From Semisulcospira habei (lineage: Eukaryota; Mollusca; Gastropoda; Semisulcospiridae), in contig BTPG01000004.1 of the NCBI GenBank assembly GCA_036245525.1, positions 229,246,153 to 229,310,152 of the forward strand: a DNA stretch of 64,000 nucleotides, read 5' to 3'. The notes under the pieces were generated by a model. The model did not search any database. It saw nothing but the letters and a program-made list of their open reading frames with translations, and was not told the DNA's origin. A program made the translations under genes and the position numbers. This document shows, piece by piece, positions 62,660 through 64,000 of the stretch; the first letter of the stretch is position 1; the number at the start of each line of letters is the position of its first letter.

Positions 62660-63500
62660 AGCCTACCCGGCACCGGCCTCCACGTGGCGTAGGTGGGTAG
62701 TCCGCTCAGTCCCTGACTGAGTGGGCTAGCAGACGGGTGCCATCTTTGTCCAGGATTAGGTCAGCAGATATGTTGTTCAGCCTTTTCACTGGTCCGGTTT
62801 TTAAGGAGCTGTGCTAACCTAGGTGCTGGGCAGTGGGCAGATGTTCACATCTGCACGGGACATAGACGACCCCGCCCTCCACGAGTCCCCTGCTGCCTTG
62901 CAGGACTGGCCGCTTGGCTGCGGAAAGGCTAAGGGAGGAAAACCCTGACATCAAAGCCCCCGTGTCTCCGGGGAAGGTTTTTGAGCCAGAGACTAGGACA
63001 AGGACAGTCTGATATAAAACCTACGACCCGAGGACCTCGATGCCACCGTCCTAGCGTGCTAGGCCATGGCAGACGAACCCAGGGTTTAAAGGGTGGGGCC
63101 AGTACTGCGCACACTGCACTCCACCAAAAAGCTCCACCGCGCAGGCTTTAGGAAACGCCCACGGACCATGACAACGACCTTTCCAAGTCCTGCAGCGATG
63201 GGCAAGGGGCAAAACGGCAGGTGAAAGATGTCACTGGAAGCCGCAGTCTCAAACCTGCATGCAGGCGGTTCAGGATATTGGTCTCCTGATGTTGACCTGG
63301 GGATGACAACGTCACTCGGCACACCCTGAATGACCAAGCAGCCTTCTCTAGGGACAGCACTGCTTGCTCCAAACAGAGAGGGGCCTAGAAAAGGTGGCCT
63401 AACCAAAGCTCATCCCCTCGTAACCCCAGTTGGCTAGCCGCGGTCAACGGGCATCTTCTCCTGCGGTCAGAAAACAAGAAAAAACAATGGATCCACTTTC
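62660..63500 (+). mobile_element. Leader region of a LINE running off the right edge
   Basis: Sequence from 62669 to 62815 matches, inverted, the far 5' end of the minus-strand LINE (53380-53520). The rest, up to the ORF at 63501, shows no coding. Confidence 0.6.
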
Positions 63501-64000
63501 ATGACGACCACGACCGGACTCAACGTAGCATGCTGGAACATCCGAACCATGCTCGACACAGCAGACAGCGGACGCCCTGAACGTCGCTCCGCCCTTATTG
63601 CCCATGAATTGCGGAGGTTAAACATCGACATCGCCGCGTTCAGCGAAGTACGCCTCCCGGAGGAAGGCAGCCTCCAAGAACTTGGCGCTGGCTACACCCT
63701 CTACTGGTCAGGCAAGCCTGCATCAGAAAGACGGCTCTCAGGCGTGGGCTTCATGGTCAAGACCCGCATTGCGACCAAGTTGGAAAACCCACCAATGGGT
63801 CACTCCGACCGCATCATGTCCATGCGCCTCCCACTGAGACACCAGCAATACGTCACCCTTCTCAGTGTGTACTCCCCAACCCTCCTGGCAGAGCCTGCAG
63901 AAAAAGACAAGTTCTACTCTGACCTGCGCAGCCTCCTGCAGAGCACCCCCGCAGACGACAAAGTCATCATCCTTGGCGACTTCAACGCCAGAGTGGGCCA
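63501..64000 (+). CDS. LINE ORF2 start: APE-type endonuclease (partial)
   Basis: Open from the ATG at 63501 to the window edge, 166 codons. NVACWNIRTMLDTADSG (metal-binding Asn), IAAFSEVRLPEEGSL (Glu), SGVGFMVKTRI, and VIILGDFNARVG (Asp, Asn) are the endonuclease motifs of the group often annotated craniofacial development protein 2-like. No break is seen, so this may be the start of an intact element. It is cut by the window end. Confidence 0.88.
   Translation, partial: MTTTTGLNVACWNIRTMLDTADSGRPERRSALIAHELRRLNIDIAAFSEVRLPEEGSLQELGAGYTLYWSGKPASERRLSGVGFMVKTRIATKLENPPMGHSDRIMSMRLPLRHQQYVTLLSVYSPTLLAEPAEKDKFYSDLRSLLQSTPADDKVIILGDFNARVG

Overview
The window looks like repeat-dense nuclear DNA from an invertebrate animal, most likely a marine mollusc. 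That identification is an inference from the mix of CR1/L2-, I/Jockey- and RTE-like LINEs, many foldback elements, long CA/CT microsatellites, and an intron-containing MADF-BESS gene. There are no operons, tRNAs, rRNAs or CRISPR arrays.

Two host genes are supported. (1) A large C2H2 zinc-finger gene has one coding exon at 9317-11749 on the + strand, 810 codons, with about 13 fingers. A splice acceptor precedes it and a weak candidate promoter/first exon lies near 7.0-7.4 kb. (2) A four-exon MADF-BESS gene on the + strand was assembled from splice sites and reading phase: exons 26463-26628, 32955-33145, 33527-33919 and 38978-39313, about 361 codons, with the third intron using a GC-AG donor. 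Its introns hold a LINE and many foldback elements.

Nearly everything else is mobile or repetitive. About 29 copies of one hairpin core (arm TTCAAGGGTRGTGCCAGA ... AGCTTGGCGCC) occur between 9 and 55 kb, inside short elements that start TTAA-CYC and end GRG-TTAA, as expected of piggyBac-type MITEs. The same core sits in at least three outer shells, named here family A (ends CCCATTYAGCCC), B (CCCTTATCATACTGAGG) and C (CTCATTCTACCCC). D/H are diverged versions. E (TAGATCCTCATGAGC foldback), F and G (short TTAA elements) and K (AGAAACACGCTTAGAAAAG foldback) are further small families. Family A also appears as tandem material: repeated left arms at 8.05-9.08 kb, a few monomers at 55.7 kb, and a 1.45-kb satellite at 60.4-61.9 kb with a 544-bp higher-order repeat.

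Layout: 0-7 kb, microsatellites and truncated LINE 3' ends, some flanked by (TC)n. 7-15 kb, zinc-finger gene followed by a 79-bp minisatellite interrupted by a 929-bp DNA transposon. 15-26 kb, MITE clusters and a decayed Tc1-like transposon. 26-39 kb, the MADF-BESS gene with a nearly full-length LINE in intron 1. 39-45 kb, LINE remnants, a G-rich minisatellite and a 54-63-bp minisatellite. 45-53.5 kb, two LINEs tail to tail, the second with ORF1, endonuclease, RT and RNase H and an internal inversion. 53.8-62 kb, minisatellites, a hAT-like element, a deleted LINE with an esterase-type ORF1 carrying two SINE-like insertions, and the MITE-derived satellite. 62.7-64 kb, the leader and endonuclease start of another LINE that runs off the window.

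All coordinates, splice models and family names come from reading by eye; no alignment or database search was run.
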